Assembly (NCBI RefSeq): GCF_009371985.2
Contig: NZ_VIKU02000004.1
Coordinates: 372,001-436,000, forward strand
Origin: Pelagihabitans pacificus
GTDB taxonomy: Bacteria > Bacteroidota > Bacteroidia > Flavobacteriales > Flavobacteriaceae
Reading direction: 5' to 3'
DNA: 64,000 nucleotides
This document shows positions 17,246-25,277 of this stretch, in pieces. The translations under genes and the position numbers were made by a program. The notes beneath the pieces were generated by a model. The model was not told where the DNA came from, made no database searches, and was given only the letters and a program-made list of their open reading frames with translations. Numbering within the stretch: position 1 is the first letter of the stretch; each line of letters opens with the position of its first letter.

Positions 17246-17752
17246 TTAATTTTTACGTTGTAATAGCAGTGCGGAAATTAAGGAAATTATGAAGCCGATT
17301 ATTAAAACGGTCAACGCCATCAATAAAAAGGAAAATATCGGATTTGAGAATAATTCCTTTTGGGATTCCAATTCCGCAAGTTTTATTTTGAACTCCTCTG
17401 CAGGCAGGGTGGCCTTCATGTCTTCCGTGACATGGGCGTAATATTCCGTTGTAAATTCAGGGTTGATAGCGATATAGAATACGTCCAGTATCCCGAATGC
17501 GATAGCGGTGATGAGACTTATAAGCACTCCGATAGTTAGTGCCTTTTTGAAACTTATAGAGCCATTGTTCTCTTTGTCCCGAAAATGTTTTATTCCTACA
17601 TATACGAACCCCAGTGAAACGATCATTGAAGCATAACCAATAATTTCTTGGGTAGAATAATCGAGGTTTTTACCGGCAAACCATCCCAAAAGAAATAAAA
17701 CACAGATGGTAATAGCACCGTATAGACCGTAACGTACTACTGTTTTTTTCAT
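17246..17752 (-). CDS. DUF4199 integral membrane protein
   Basis: A 168-residue inner-membrane protein with four predicted helices: about 9-27, 37-54, 69-94 and a C-terminal one at about 138-163. The soluble loop between the third and fourth helices carries an amphipathic stretch (MKATLPAEEFKIKLAELES). DUF4199 proteins are largely confined to Bacteroidota and have no known function. It is the first gene of a three-gene operon. Its promoter lies next to a 28-bp dyad that could be the target of the LuxR-type regulator just upstream. Confidence 0.82.
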   Translation of the reverse strand: MKKTVVRYGLYGAITICVLFLLGWFAGKNLDYSTQEIIGYASMIVSLGFVYVGIKHFRDKENNGSISFKKALTIGVLISLITAIAFGILDVFYIAINPEFTTEYYAHVTEDMKATLPAEEFKIKLAELESQKELFSNPIFSFLLMALTVLIIGFIISLISALLLQRKN

Positions 17753-17779
17753 GATTTCTCAAGTTTTTATGTTATGGCC

Positions 17780-17787
17780 CAAAAGTA
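17780..17787 (-). promoter_or_regulatory. -7 box (TACTTTTG) of the DUF4199-DUF1801-VOC operon
   Basis: On the minus strand TACTTTTG matches TAnnTTTG exactly, 27 nt before the DUF4199 ATG. No TTG occurs at the expected -33 position (about 17806-17812), as expected for an activator-dependent promoter. Confidence 0.55.
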
Positions 17788-17814
17788 TGTTTTGAGCCCG
17801 GAACGGCACTCATA

Positions 17815-17842
17815 CGAAAGTACCATTCCAATGGTACTTTCG
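17815..17842. promoter_or_regulatory. 28-bp palindromic operator upstream of the DUF4199 operon
   Basis: CGAAAGTACCATT (17815-17827) and AATGGTACTTTCG (17830-17842) are 13-bp perfect inverted arms around two bases (CC). The centre lies about 45 bp upstream of the -7 box, where a class-I/II activator would bind. The adjacent LuxR-type HTH gene ends only 58 bp away. No T-run follows, so it is not a conventional terminator. Confidence 0.65.
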
Positions 17843-17900
17843 ACGGAAAAGACATTTACACAAAATAAATAGTACAACAAGCCTTCATATTCATTTGGTA

Positions 17901-18320
17901 TTATACGGGGATAATTTGCAGTTCTTTTGCCTTTTGTAGGGCTTGCGTTCTTCTTTTGACATCCAATTTGACCAATATATTGGAAACATGGGTCTTGATG
18001 GTGCTTTCGGTAACGAACAATTTTTCCCCGATTTCCTTATTGGATAGTCCTTTTGAAATCTCTAGTAGCACCTCGTATTCCCTTTTACTAAGGCCAAGTT
18101 CTTCGATTTTTCCATGATTTACGGCCCTGTTGGTCGGGGTAACCACTTTTTTCGACCGGCTTTTATTGATATAGAGACCGATGAATAAGAAAACAACCGC
18201 TACCACTGCGATAATTGCTTCAATGGAAGCATTGCCCCTGGCATAGGAATATTTGCTTACTTGAAATAGTGCCAGTAAGGCAAGTATCAAGGCCGAAAAG
18301 ACAAAAATAGTTTTCTTCAC
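17901..18320 (-). CDS. Membrane-anchored LuxR/NarL-type HTH regulator
   Basis: A 139-residue protein. Two N-terminal membrane helices (about 3-22 and 35-53) are followed by a C-terminal LuxR-type HTH: LSKREYEVLLEISKGLSNKE, then LFVTESTIKTHVSNILVKL (recognition helix). No receiver domain is present, so it is not a classical response regulator; a membrane signal may be sensed directly. I use GTG at 18320, 8 nt after the dehydrogenase stop, rather than a TTG at 18335 inside that gene. The 28-bp dyad downstream, in front of the DUF4199 operon, is its likely target. Confidence 0.83.
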   Translation of the reverse strand: MKKTIFVFSALILALLALFQVSKYSYARGNASIEAIIAVVAVVFLFIGLYINKSRSKKVVTPTNRAVNHGKIEELGLSKREYEVLLEISKGLSNKEIGEKLFVTESTIKTHVSNILVKLDVKRRTQALQKAKELQIIPV

Positions 18321-18328
18321 CCTTAAAT

Positions 18329-19267
18329 TTAGCAAAATTTGGCTTTTACCTTATCGACAATCGTCTGCGCCAATTTTTCTTTGCTTTCTAGGGTCCAGCC
18401 TGCTACATGAGGTGAAAGGAGTACGTTTTGAGCCTTTATGAGCTTCTGGAATGCGGCTGGCAGTTCATGGTCTGCAAACAGGTTTTCGAACGAGCTTTTT
18501 TCATATTCCAGCACATCCAATCCGGCACCCAGTATCTTTCCAGATTTTAGGGCACCCACCAAATCTGAAGTAACCACACATTTCCCCCGTGCGGTGTTCA
18601 GCAACCAAATAGGTTTCTGAAAATTATTTATGAATTCGGCATTCACCATCCCAATGGTCAAAGCTGTTTCAGGTACGTGCAGGCTTAACACATCGGTCTT
18701 TTGTTGTAGTTCCATAATCCCGACCTGTCGTGCATTATCGTCGCCGACCCCACCTTTGATGTCGTAGCAAATCACTTCCACTTCAAAACCACGAAGTTTT
18801 TTGGCAAACGCCCTGCCCATATTCCCGTAGCCGACGATGCCTACGGTCTTACCATCCAATTCGACTCCCCGATTGCCTTCCCGGTTCCATTTTCCCGACC
18901 GTACTTCCCGATCGGCCTTGTTGAGTTTGTTAAATAGCGAAAGTAGCATTGCCAGCGTATGCTCGCCCACCGCGTTGCGATTTCCTTCCGGAGCGGCAGC
19001 CAGGAAAATCCCTCTTGATTTGGCATATTCGGTATCTATATTTTCCAAACCTGCACCCACCCGACCAATAAACTTGAGGTTGGTGGCCTTTTCCAAAAAA
19101 GGGGCGTCAATACGGAACCGACTTCTGATGATGAGGCCGTCATACTGCCCAATTTTATTTTCTATTTCTGGCTTCGGACTGGTATAATCCTCGTGGTTCT
19201 CGAATCCCAGTTTGGAAAGCTGTTCCAACAATAGTGGGTGGTTGGTATCTAGATGAAGCACCTTCAT
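18329..19267 (-). CDS. D-isomer-specific 2-hydroxyacid dehydrogenase (phosphoglycerate-dehydrogenase-like)
   Basis: A 312-residue NAD-dependent dehydrogenase. The Rossmann motif is GIVGYGNMG (about 143-151), the substrate arginine is in NTARGK (about 225), and the catalytic histidine is in SPHVAGWT (about 292). The length lacks the ACT domain of full-length SerA. It could act on 3-phosphoglycerate or another 2-hydroxyacid such as glyoxylate or hydroxypyruvate; the sequence does not decide. It is followed at 8 nt by the LuxR-type gene and preceded at 7 nt by a cupin, forming one transcription unit. Confidence 0.85.
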   Translation of the reverse strand: MKVLHLDTNHPLLLEQLSKLGFENHEDYTSPKPEIENKIGQYDGLIIRSRFRIDAPFLEKATNLKFIGRVGAGLENIDTEYAKSRGIFLAAAPEGNRNAVGEHTLAMLLSLFNKLNKADREVRSGKWNREGNRGVELDGKTVGIVGYGNMGRAFAKKLRGFEVEVICYDIKGGVGDDNARQVGIMELQQKTDVLSLHVPETALTIGMVNAEFINNFQKPIWLLNTARGKCVVTSDLVGALKSGKILGAGLDVLEYEKSSFENLFADHELPAAFQKLIKAQNVLLSPHVAGWTLESKEKLAQTIVDKVKAKFC

Positions 19268-19274
19268 GGGGAAA

Positions 19275-19640
19275 TTATATTTTGGGATAATGGCTTTGCG
19301 TCAATTCGTGTTTTACATCGCCGGTATGGGCAGTACTTTGTTTTTCAAACAGGAGAAGGTGTACTTCCTCCCCGTTTTTGGTCATGGGATTGTGCTCGAC
19401 CCCCTTGGGCACTACGATGATCTCGCCTTCCTTCACTTCCTCCGTCCGGTCGCGAAACTGCATGTACAAAGTTCCTTTTAGTACTTGGAAAAGTTCATCT
19501 TCGTGCTCGTGGGAATGCCAGACAAACTCCCCTCGTATTTTGGCCAAGATCACTTGCATATCGTCCACTATAGCAATTTGATGGGGATGCCACTGCTTGC
19601 TGAAAGCGTTGTGTTTTTCTTTGAGATTAATAGGTTTCAT
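19275..19640 (-). CDS. Cupin-domain protein
   Basis: A 121-residue single-domain cupin. The metal motif GEFVWHSHEHEDELFQVLKG (about 36-55) carries His-X-His and Glu ligands. The second motif, GVEHNPMTKNGEEVHLLL, carries the fourth histidine. Small cupins of this kind often act as isomerases or sugar/acid-binding proteins, and the substrate is not apparent. It lies 7 nt upstream of the dehydrogenase gene and is probably co-transcribed with it. Confidence 0.87.
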   Translation of the reverse strand: MKPINLKEKHNAFSKQWHPHQIAIVDDMQVILAKIRGEFVWHSHEHEDELFQVLKGTLYMQFRDRTEEVKEGEIIVVPKGVEHNPMTKNGEEVHLLLFEKQSTAHTGDVKHELTQSHYPKI

Positions 19641-19686
19641 GTGTAAACGTTTTTGAACCAGAGCTTTTTATTGCAAGGCGGTATCC

Positions 19687-21039
19687 TTATATCCCCAGAA
19701 CCAACTTGGCGATCAGGAAGTAGATAAGGATTCCAAAAATATCATTACTGGTGGTGATAAACGGCCCCGTGGCGATAGCCGGATCTATTCCCCGCTTATC
19801 AAGGAACAGGGGTACGAAAGTACCGATAAAGCCCGCTACGATAATGACCGCTATCAGGGAAATCGAAATGGCCAGGGCGGTCAAGAAATCTCCTTTCCAA
19901 ATCCACGTAAACAATAATAAGAGGGCCGCCAGGATCACGCCATTCAATAGTGCCAATAGCATTTCCTTTATCAATCGGTCACCGATACTACCTTTGATAT
20001 CATCGTTTGCCAAACCTTGGACGATGATTGCGCTTGATTGTACCCCGACATTTCCGGCCATGGCCGCAATTAATGGGGTGAACAGAAAAAGCACGGTGTA
20101 TCGGCGAAACATTTCTTCGAACCCCCCCATTATTACCGCCGCTGCGGCCCCTCCAAAAAGACCTAGTATCAACCAGGGTAGTCGGGCGCGGGTTAAATCC
20201 CAGATACTGTCATCGGCCTCCACATCTTGTGAGATACCTGCCGCCAACTGGTAATCCTTGTCGGCCTCTTCCTTGATGACGTCTACGATGTCATCGATGG
20301 TAATGCGACCCACCAAGCGACCTATTTCGTCTATAACCGGGATTGCCTCCAAATCGTACTTGCTCATAATTTTGGCGACTTCCTCAGGTTTTTCGTTAAC
20401 ATTCACCGAATCGACCTTTGGGATATACACTTCACTGATATGCGTTTTCGTCGAGGTGGTCAAAAGATCTTTCAACGAAAGCCTTCCCTTTAGCTTGTCC
20501 TCGTTATCCACCACGTAAATGGAGTGCACGCGGGTTACATTTTCGGCCTGGGCCCGCATTTCTTTAACACAGGTGAGCACATCCCAGTCTTCGCGCACCT
20601 TTACAAGCTCCTTGGCCATAAGGCCTCCCGCTGAGTTCTCGTCATACCGTAGGAGGTCTACGATGTCTTTGGCATGCTCCCTATCCTCTATTTCCGAAAT
20701 AACCTCCTGAACAATTTCCTGTGGAAGCTCGGCTACGATATCGGCGGCATCATCGGTATCGAGTTCTTCGAGTTCTTCGGCGATTTCTTTGGATGATAGA
20801 TTTCCGAGGATTCCCTCCCGTACATCCTCATCGAGCTCCGTAAGAATATCGGAAGTCTTATCACTATCCAACAGCTTAATAAGATAGGTGGCTTCCTCTT
20901 TATTAAGCTCATTGATGATTTCGGCCACATCGGCAAAGTGCACTTCTTCCAACAGTGACTGAAGACTGGCGTCACTTTGGTTCTCGATGAGTTGTTTTAT
21001 TTCGGCTAAGAGCTCGTCTGTGAGTTTAAAGGGTGTCAT
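19687..21039 (-). CDS. mgtE: Magnesium transporter MgtE
   Basis: A 450-residue Mg2+ channel. The order is N-domain of acidic helical repeats (about 1-130, e.g. ELDTDDAADIVAELPQE), two CBS domains (about 135-255, e.g. VHSIYVVDNEDKLKGRLSLK), a plug helix, and five membrane helices (about 285-450) with the pore-lining segment PLIAAMAGNVGVQSSAI. The N-domain and CBS domains sense cytosolic Mg2+ in the family. Promoter box TAGCTTTG lies 30 nt upstream. Confidence 0.95.
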   Translation of the reverse strand: MTPFKLTDELLAEIKQLIENQSDASLQSLLEEVHFADVAEIINELNKEEATYLIKLLDSDKTSDILTELDEDVREGILGNLSSKEIAEELEELDTDDAADIVAELPQEIVQEVISEIEDREHAKDIVDLLRYDENSAGGLMAKELVKVREDWDVLTCVKEMRAQAENVTRVHSIYVVDNEDKLKGRLSLKDLLTTSTKTHISEVYIPKVDSVNVNEKPEEVAKIMSKYDLEAIPVIDEIGRLVGRITIDDIVDVIKEEADKDYQLAAGISQDVEADDSIWDLTRARLPWLILGLFGGAAAAVIMGGFEEMFRRYTVLFLFTPLIAAMAGNVGVQSSAIIVQGLANDDIKGSIGDRLIKEMLLALLNGVILAALLLLFTWIWKGDFLTALAISISLIAVIIVAGFIGTFVPLFLDKRGIDPAIATGPFITTSNDIFGILIYFLIAKLVLGI

Positions 21040-21069
21040 GATGCTGCTATCGCCTTATGGCAATCAGCG

Positions 21070-21077
21070 CAAAGCTA
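21070..21077 (-). promoter_or_regulatory. -7 box (TAGCTTTG) of mgtE
   Basis: TAGCTTTG on the minus strand is an exact TAnnTTTG match, 30 nt before the mgtE ATG. No -33 TTG is visible at the usual distance. Confidence 0.5.
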
Positions 21078-21167
21078 AAGAAAAAAGGTGTAAGGGTAGG
21101 GCGGCTTTTTGGGTTTGGGTCAAAGTTGTTTTTTGATTTGGTTCGCACGCCGGTGATTCGGCTAGAA

Positions 21168-22052
21168 TTATTTGCTACCGTATTTTAAATCAACTTCAAT
21201 TTTTTCGGTGAGTTCGATAAAATCCTGAACGCTCAGTTGTTCCGGACGCTTATCAAAAACAGTTTCTGCCCTGAGCTTATCGGAAAGCCCGAGGACTTTT
21301 AAACTATTGCGGATTGTTTTTCTCCGTTGGTTAAATGCAGCCTTAACGACCCTAAAGAACAACTTCCCATCACACTGTAGCGTTGCATCTTTCTTTCGTA
21401 CAAGCCGAATCACACCGGACTGTACCTTCGGAGGTGGATCAAAAACCTGCGGGTGTACCGTAAACAGATATTCTGCCTCATAAAAAGCCTGTACCAATAC
21501 CGATAGGATTCCATAGGTTTTGTTTCCTTCCTTTTCACAGATACGTTTCGCCACCTCTTTTTGGAACATCCCGGAAAATTCAGGTACCTGCTCTCGATGC
21601 TCCAATAGTTTGAAAACGATTTGCGTAGAGATGTTATAGGGAAAGTTCCCCGTTATGGCGAAGGGTTCATCGCCAAAAAGTGTTTGCAAATCGTAATTGA
21701 GAAAATCTGCCTCCACCACTTTTAACGAGCTGTTCCTTTCCATAACCTTAGGATGTTCCAAGGGAAAACTGTGCTTGAGATATACAATCGATTCCGCGTC
21801 AAGGTCCATGGCTACCAAGTTCACTTCCCTTAGCAACAGGTATTTGGTCAATACCCCGGTTCCAGGACCAATTTCGATGACATTACGGTATCCATTTAAA
21901 GAAAGTGTTTCAGCAATTTTTTTGGCAATCGACTCATCTTTCAAAAAGTGCTGCCCAAGATATTTTTTAGCCTTCACGGGACTATCGGTCCCGATAGACT
22001 TTTGACTTCTTTCGGAATAGGGTGTTTTTCTCTGTTTATTTCTTCTGGACAT
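21168..22052 (-). CDS. rsmA: 16S rRNA (adenine(1518)-N6/adenine(1519)-N6)-dimethyltransferase
   Basis: KsgA/RsmA methylates two adjacent adenosines in helix 45 of 16S rRNA during 30S assembly. It has 294 residues. The typical start of the domain, [12 protein letters not shown] (about 29-40), follows a 28-residue basic extension. The SAM motif is [15 protein letters not shown], and the catalytic NFPYNIST (about 136-143) matches the family N-L/F-P-Y motif. The downstream mgtE gap is 128 bp with its own promoter. It is preceded at 23 bp by the DUF4286 fusion gene. Confidence 0.95.
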   Translation of the reverse strand: MSRRNKQRKTPYSERSQKSIGTDSPVKAKKYLGQHFLKDESIAKKIAETLSLNGYRNVIEIGPGTGVLTKYLLLREVNLVAMDLDAESIVYLKHSFPLEHPKVMERNSSLKVVEADFLNYDLQTLFGDEPFAITGNFPYNISTQIVFKLLEHREQVPEFSGMFQKEVAKRICEKEGNKTYGILSVLVQAFYEAEYLFTVHPQVFDPPPKVQSGVIRLVRKKDATLQCDGKLFFRVVKAAFNQRRKTIRNSLKVLGLSDKLRAETVFDKRPEQLSVQDFIELTEKIEVDLKYGSK

Positions 22053-22075
22053 CGCCTATCGTAAGTTTCTTGTAG

Positions 22076-22714
22076 TTAATGGGACCTGCTCAAATAGATC
22101 CAGGCTTTTTTACCCGATACCAGCGACACTTCGGTACGCTCGTACGCATGGCCCTCATAAGCATCTGCCTTTAGTAATTCCTCCTGTGACAATAAAAACA
22201 CCTCCCCGGTAATCGAATCGGTTTGGAGGGCGGAGGCAACGATGTTGGGATATCTATCGGCAACTTTTTTGTCGCTCATCCTATACTGGGTAAGAGTATC
22301 CGGTACGCCTTGCAATACTCTTGAAAAAACAGCCTGTTGCACTTCCCTTTGTAGCAACGTACCATAGGCGAATACAAAATGGGTGGCGGCCAAATGTTTT
22401 GTGCTATGCTCACTTACGACTTGCAACTCTGTTCTAAACGATACGAATTTGCCGGCGAAAAGGCGATTTGCATCTTCTCTCAGGCGTGCGGCATCCTGGT
22501 CGTAATACTTTTGGAGGGTTTCCCGATCGGCGACCGTAAACTGAACCGAATACGTTTGTCCCCCCAACTCTTCCTCCACCAATACCTTGGTCATTTTGGC
22601 ATCGAGGAATTTGCCGGTTGCCAAGACATCGGGAATATGGCTTTCCTTCATCCATCGCAGCCATTCGTCATGCACGCTTTCCTCGATGTTGGTAGTGACG
22701 TTGTAAATGAACAT
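22076..22714 (-). CDS. DUF4286 protein fused to a gamma-glutamylcyclotransferase (AIG2-like) domain
   Basis: A 212-residue protein with two domains in one open frame. Residues 1-100 are DUF4286 (MFIYNVTTNIEESVHDEWLR...), a dimeric ferredoxin-like fold usually encoded alone beside rsmA in Bacteroidota. Residues about 110-212 are an AIG2/GGCT-like domain starting THFVFAYGTLLQ, with the YGTL substrate loop and the acidic residue in ADAYEGHAY at the family's catalytic Glu position. GGCT-like enzymes release 5-oxoproline from gamma-glutamyl compounds. No stop or restart is visible between the domains, so the fusion appears genuine. Function of the combined protein is unknown. Confidence 0.8.
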   Translation of the reverse strand: MFIYNVTTNIEESVHDEWLRWMKESHIPDVLATGKFLDAKMTKVLVEEELGGQTYSVQFTVADRETLQKYYDQDAARLREDANRLFAGKFVSFRTELQVVSEHSTKHLAATHFVFAYGTLLQREVQQAVFSRVLQGVPDTLTQYRMSDKKVADRYPNIVASALQTDSITGEVFLLSQEELLKADAYEGHAYERTEVSLVSGKKAWIYLSRSH

Positions 22715-22822
22715 TTTTATAGGTCGTGTTTAAGAATCATGCAGTAGAAGCTAGCTTATTGTTCCTCTGTTTCGGTTTATTTGCTATCGATTGACCGGTT
22801 TGCAATTGGATGGTACATCTTA

Positions 22823-24607
22823 TCAGTTGATACTATCCCCTCGGAGCATCCTGAAGTTTTTTCTTGCTTGCGGAAAATAGTAGCTATCTTGATGGTTGTA
22901 AATTATTTTTTCGTACTGGCTCTTGGCTTTTTCGGGCTGTTTCAGGATTTTTCGATATAATTCCCCCAGCGCAAAATGGGCATCATCGGCCAGTATCCCA
23001 TCGGCATAGAACTCCGTAATCTTTAGATAGTTGAATTCGGCTGCTTCGTACTCCTTAAGGTTCTCCAGCAATTCACCCTGTTTCAATAGGGCATCATCTT
23101 CAATTTTTTCACCCTTATGGTTTTGTAAAATATCATCCAGGGTGTCGATTGCCTCCCGGGTCTTGTTTTGATACCCTAACAAATCGGCGCGGGCGTACTT
23201 CTTGAGGGCCGTTTGGGTAGAATCTTCCAATGAATTATCCGAAATCAACAAACTTAGTTGCATGGCATCATTGGCGATCAACTGTGAAGTAGAACCCCGC
23301 AAAACCTTCAGCTGTGTTAAGGCCCAGTCGAAATCGCCCTTATAGAAACTGGTCTGAGCTACCTTGAAACGGGCATCCTGGCCAAGTACATCGTTTTTCA
23401 AGCCTTTTTGAATCTGTGAAAAATATATCAGGGCTTCGTTGAACTTCTGATCGTAGACCAATATATCGCCCAAGGCCAGTTTGATAAAGGCTTTTCCCCG
23501 TTGGTTTAAAGGGAGTTCCAAGCTCTTTTTCAGAATGTCGATGGCTTCTGCCGGCGTATCTTTTTTAAAGGTGAGAAAATTGGCAAATGCCACTTGAAGT
23601 TGCAAGGTCTGGGAATCGTACCCATAAATTTCCATTAATTCTTCATATTGTTGCTGCACCGCGTTGATGGTCTTTGCGTTGGCATCCAACAATTGAAGGT
23701 CTATAAGATTCAGCTGGGCATTGAGCCTGGTATTTTTATCGGCCGTATTTTCTACAATATATTCGAAAATTTCTTGGGCAATTTCGTAATCGTTCTCTTC
23801 AAGGGTCAACTCGCCGAGACCTTCCAAACGCTGCATCGAGCTACCATCCATTCTTTTATAAATGGCTTTTTCCTGTCGAAAGGCGCTACGAAACTGTTTT
23901 TGTTGCACAAAGAGCCAACTTAATAGCTCGTTCCAAAGGATATCGGGATTTCGCTGTGCATTTTCAAGCAACACTTTTTTAAGGGTTAGGTTGTTCCCAT
24001 TCTCGGGATCGGAAGAAATGAAATCATCGATACTTCGTAAAACATTCGATTTCGAAGTTTTACCCTCACTAATAAGGGTTAGGTACGAGCGATACATTTT
24101 TTCGACATCTCCTTGCTCCCCGTAAATCTTGGCCATTTGATAGTTATAATCCAGTTCGGGATTTAGTTCCATGGCCTTCGAATATGCCGAGAGCGCCCAA
24201 TCTAACAAAGCATATTTCTGGAAACGGAAGCCGATACCATACCCATAATTGGGATTCTCCTCGATACGGGCCAGTGCTTTTTCATAGTACTCCCTTGCCT
24301 TATCATCTTCATTCTGTAGCGTATGATTATAGCCCAGTTCTACATAGAAAGTGGGGTAGGCCCTGGGATTTTCCAACTGTTTCAGCAAGTACTTCTCCGC
24401 ATCCCCATACCGTTCCAATTGCTGATAGCAAGCGATGAGTCCTTCACCATAATCGGTGCGACGGGGATTTTTTAGCACCAATTTTTCGTAGAAAACCACT
24501 GCTTTTTCAAAAGCGCCGTCATTAAAATATTGTTTGGCCAGAAAATCTTCCTGCGATGATACCGCAGTCAATAGGAGAAACAATAGAAAAGAGAAAGTAG
24601 TGCGCAT
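22823..24607 (-). CDS. Tetratricopeptide-repeat protein, exported
   Basis: A 594-residue protein with a cleavable signal peptide (MRTTFSFLLFLLLTAVSSQ) followed by about 12-14 TPR-like helical hairpins, e.g. FNDGAFEKAVVFYEKLVLKNP (about 30-50) and LAKIYGEQGDVEKMYRSYL-like units. The C-terminal repeats (about 530-590) match the outer-membrane assembly type (YADGILADDAHFALGELYRK). It is probably a periplasmic protein-protein scaffold. The start is ATG 24607, 12 nt after a TAATTTTG box. Its position between DUF4286 and serS is common in flavobacteria. Confidence 0.85.
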   Translation of the reverse strand: MRTTFSFLLFLLLTAVSSQEDFLAKQYFNDGAFEKAVVFYEKLVLKNPRRTDYGEGLIACYQQLERYGDAEKYLLKQLENPRAYPTFYVELGYNHTLQNEDDKAREYYEKALARIEENPNYGYGIGFRFQKYALLDWALSAYSKAMELNPELDYNYQMAKIYGEQGDVEKMYRSYLTLISEGKTSKSNVLRSIDDFISSDPENGNNLTLKKVLLENAQRNPDILWNELLSWLFVQQKQFRSAFRQEKAIYKRMDGSSMQRLEGLGELTLEENDYEIAQEIFEYIVENTADKNTRLNAQLNLIDLQLLDANAKTINAVQQQYEELMEIYGYDSQTLQLQVAFANFLTFKKDTPAEAIDILKKSLELPLNQRGKAFIKLALGDILVYDQKFNEALIYFSQIQKGLKNDVLGQDARFKVAQTSFYKGDFDWALTQLKVLRGSTSQLIANDAMQLSLLISDNSLEDSTQTALKKYARADLLGYQNKTREAIDTLDDILQNHKGEKIEDDALLKQGELLENLKEYEAAEFNYLKITEFYADGILADDAHFALGELYRKILKQPEKAKSQYEKIIYNHQDSYYFPQARKNFRMLRGDSIN

Positions 24608-24619
24608 ACCTGAATATAG

Positions 24620-24627
24620 CAAAATTA
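24620..24627 (-). promoter_or_regulatory. -7 box (TAATTTTG) of the TPR gene
   Basis: TAATTTTG on the minus strand is an exact TAnnTTTG match, 12 nt before the ATG at 24607, and supports that start over an upstream TTG (24622). Confidence 0.5.
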
Positions 24628-24691
24628 GTCAAGTTGAAATACAATAGGTGTCAAGAAAACCTTAAACTACCTTTCTAGGCCTATAAAAGGG

Positions 24692-25272
24692 TCAAATCAT
24701 TGGCTTCATACGTGATAAAACCCGATTCTGTTGGCGTTCGTTTGATTTCCAATGGTAAAGTGCATCTTTCAAACTCTTTTTTGGTTTGTCTTCCAGAAAG
24801 TCCCGTACGTATTGCGCCAACATATTGTTTTTTGCGATGACACGTTTAGAATCGGGATTTTTTTTACGATTCTCCAACCCATGCCACATAAGAATCGCTT
24901 CTTCGAGCGTTCTTCCGGGATTCAATTTTGCCCAATCCATAAAATCACTGTGGCAGGTAAATTTAGTTCCGATTTGTAATCTCATAAAATTTCCAAAATT
25001 GGGTCCAAAACGGATGTTGTCGGTCTTTTGGTTTGAAGGGCCCGTTTAGATCTGGCCCAGTCAAATTTGGATTGTTGTGCCGGCCTTTCCTTTTCTGGCA
25101 AGGGTTCTCCGGGATGTTCCAAAGTGAATGTGATACGGTCCCTAAGTTCAAATTTACGCCCACCTGTAGGTAGGTCCATCCGTTTGCAAATAGCAACCAA
25201 TTCTTCCCTAAGCCAATACCATCTATTGAACGCGGTACCTGAATCGATGTTTTCAAAGTCAGGCCTGCCCAC
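24692..25272 (-). pseudogene. SAP/DUF6434-domain gene broken by a -1 frameshift
   Basis: The upstream frame, starting GTG 25272 five nt after serS, encodes a SAP-like helix pair (WYWLREELVAICKR, LPTGGRKFELRDRI) and the first part of DUF6434 (SKFDWARSKRALQTK). It then leaves the reading frame and stops at 24982. The frame that continues to 24692 resumes the domain exactly: TDNIRFGPNFGNFMRLQIG, then DFMDWAKLNPGRTLEEAI. The switch lies at or near an A4 run on the coding strand (25026-25029); one extra A would restore a single frame of about 194 codons. Either a real mutation, a sequencing error, or, less likely, ribosomal frameshifting. SAP domains bind DNA; the role of DUF6434 is unknown. Confidence 0.75.
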
Positions 25273-25277
25273 AGGAA

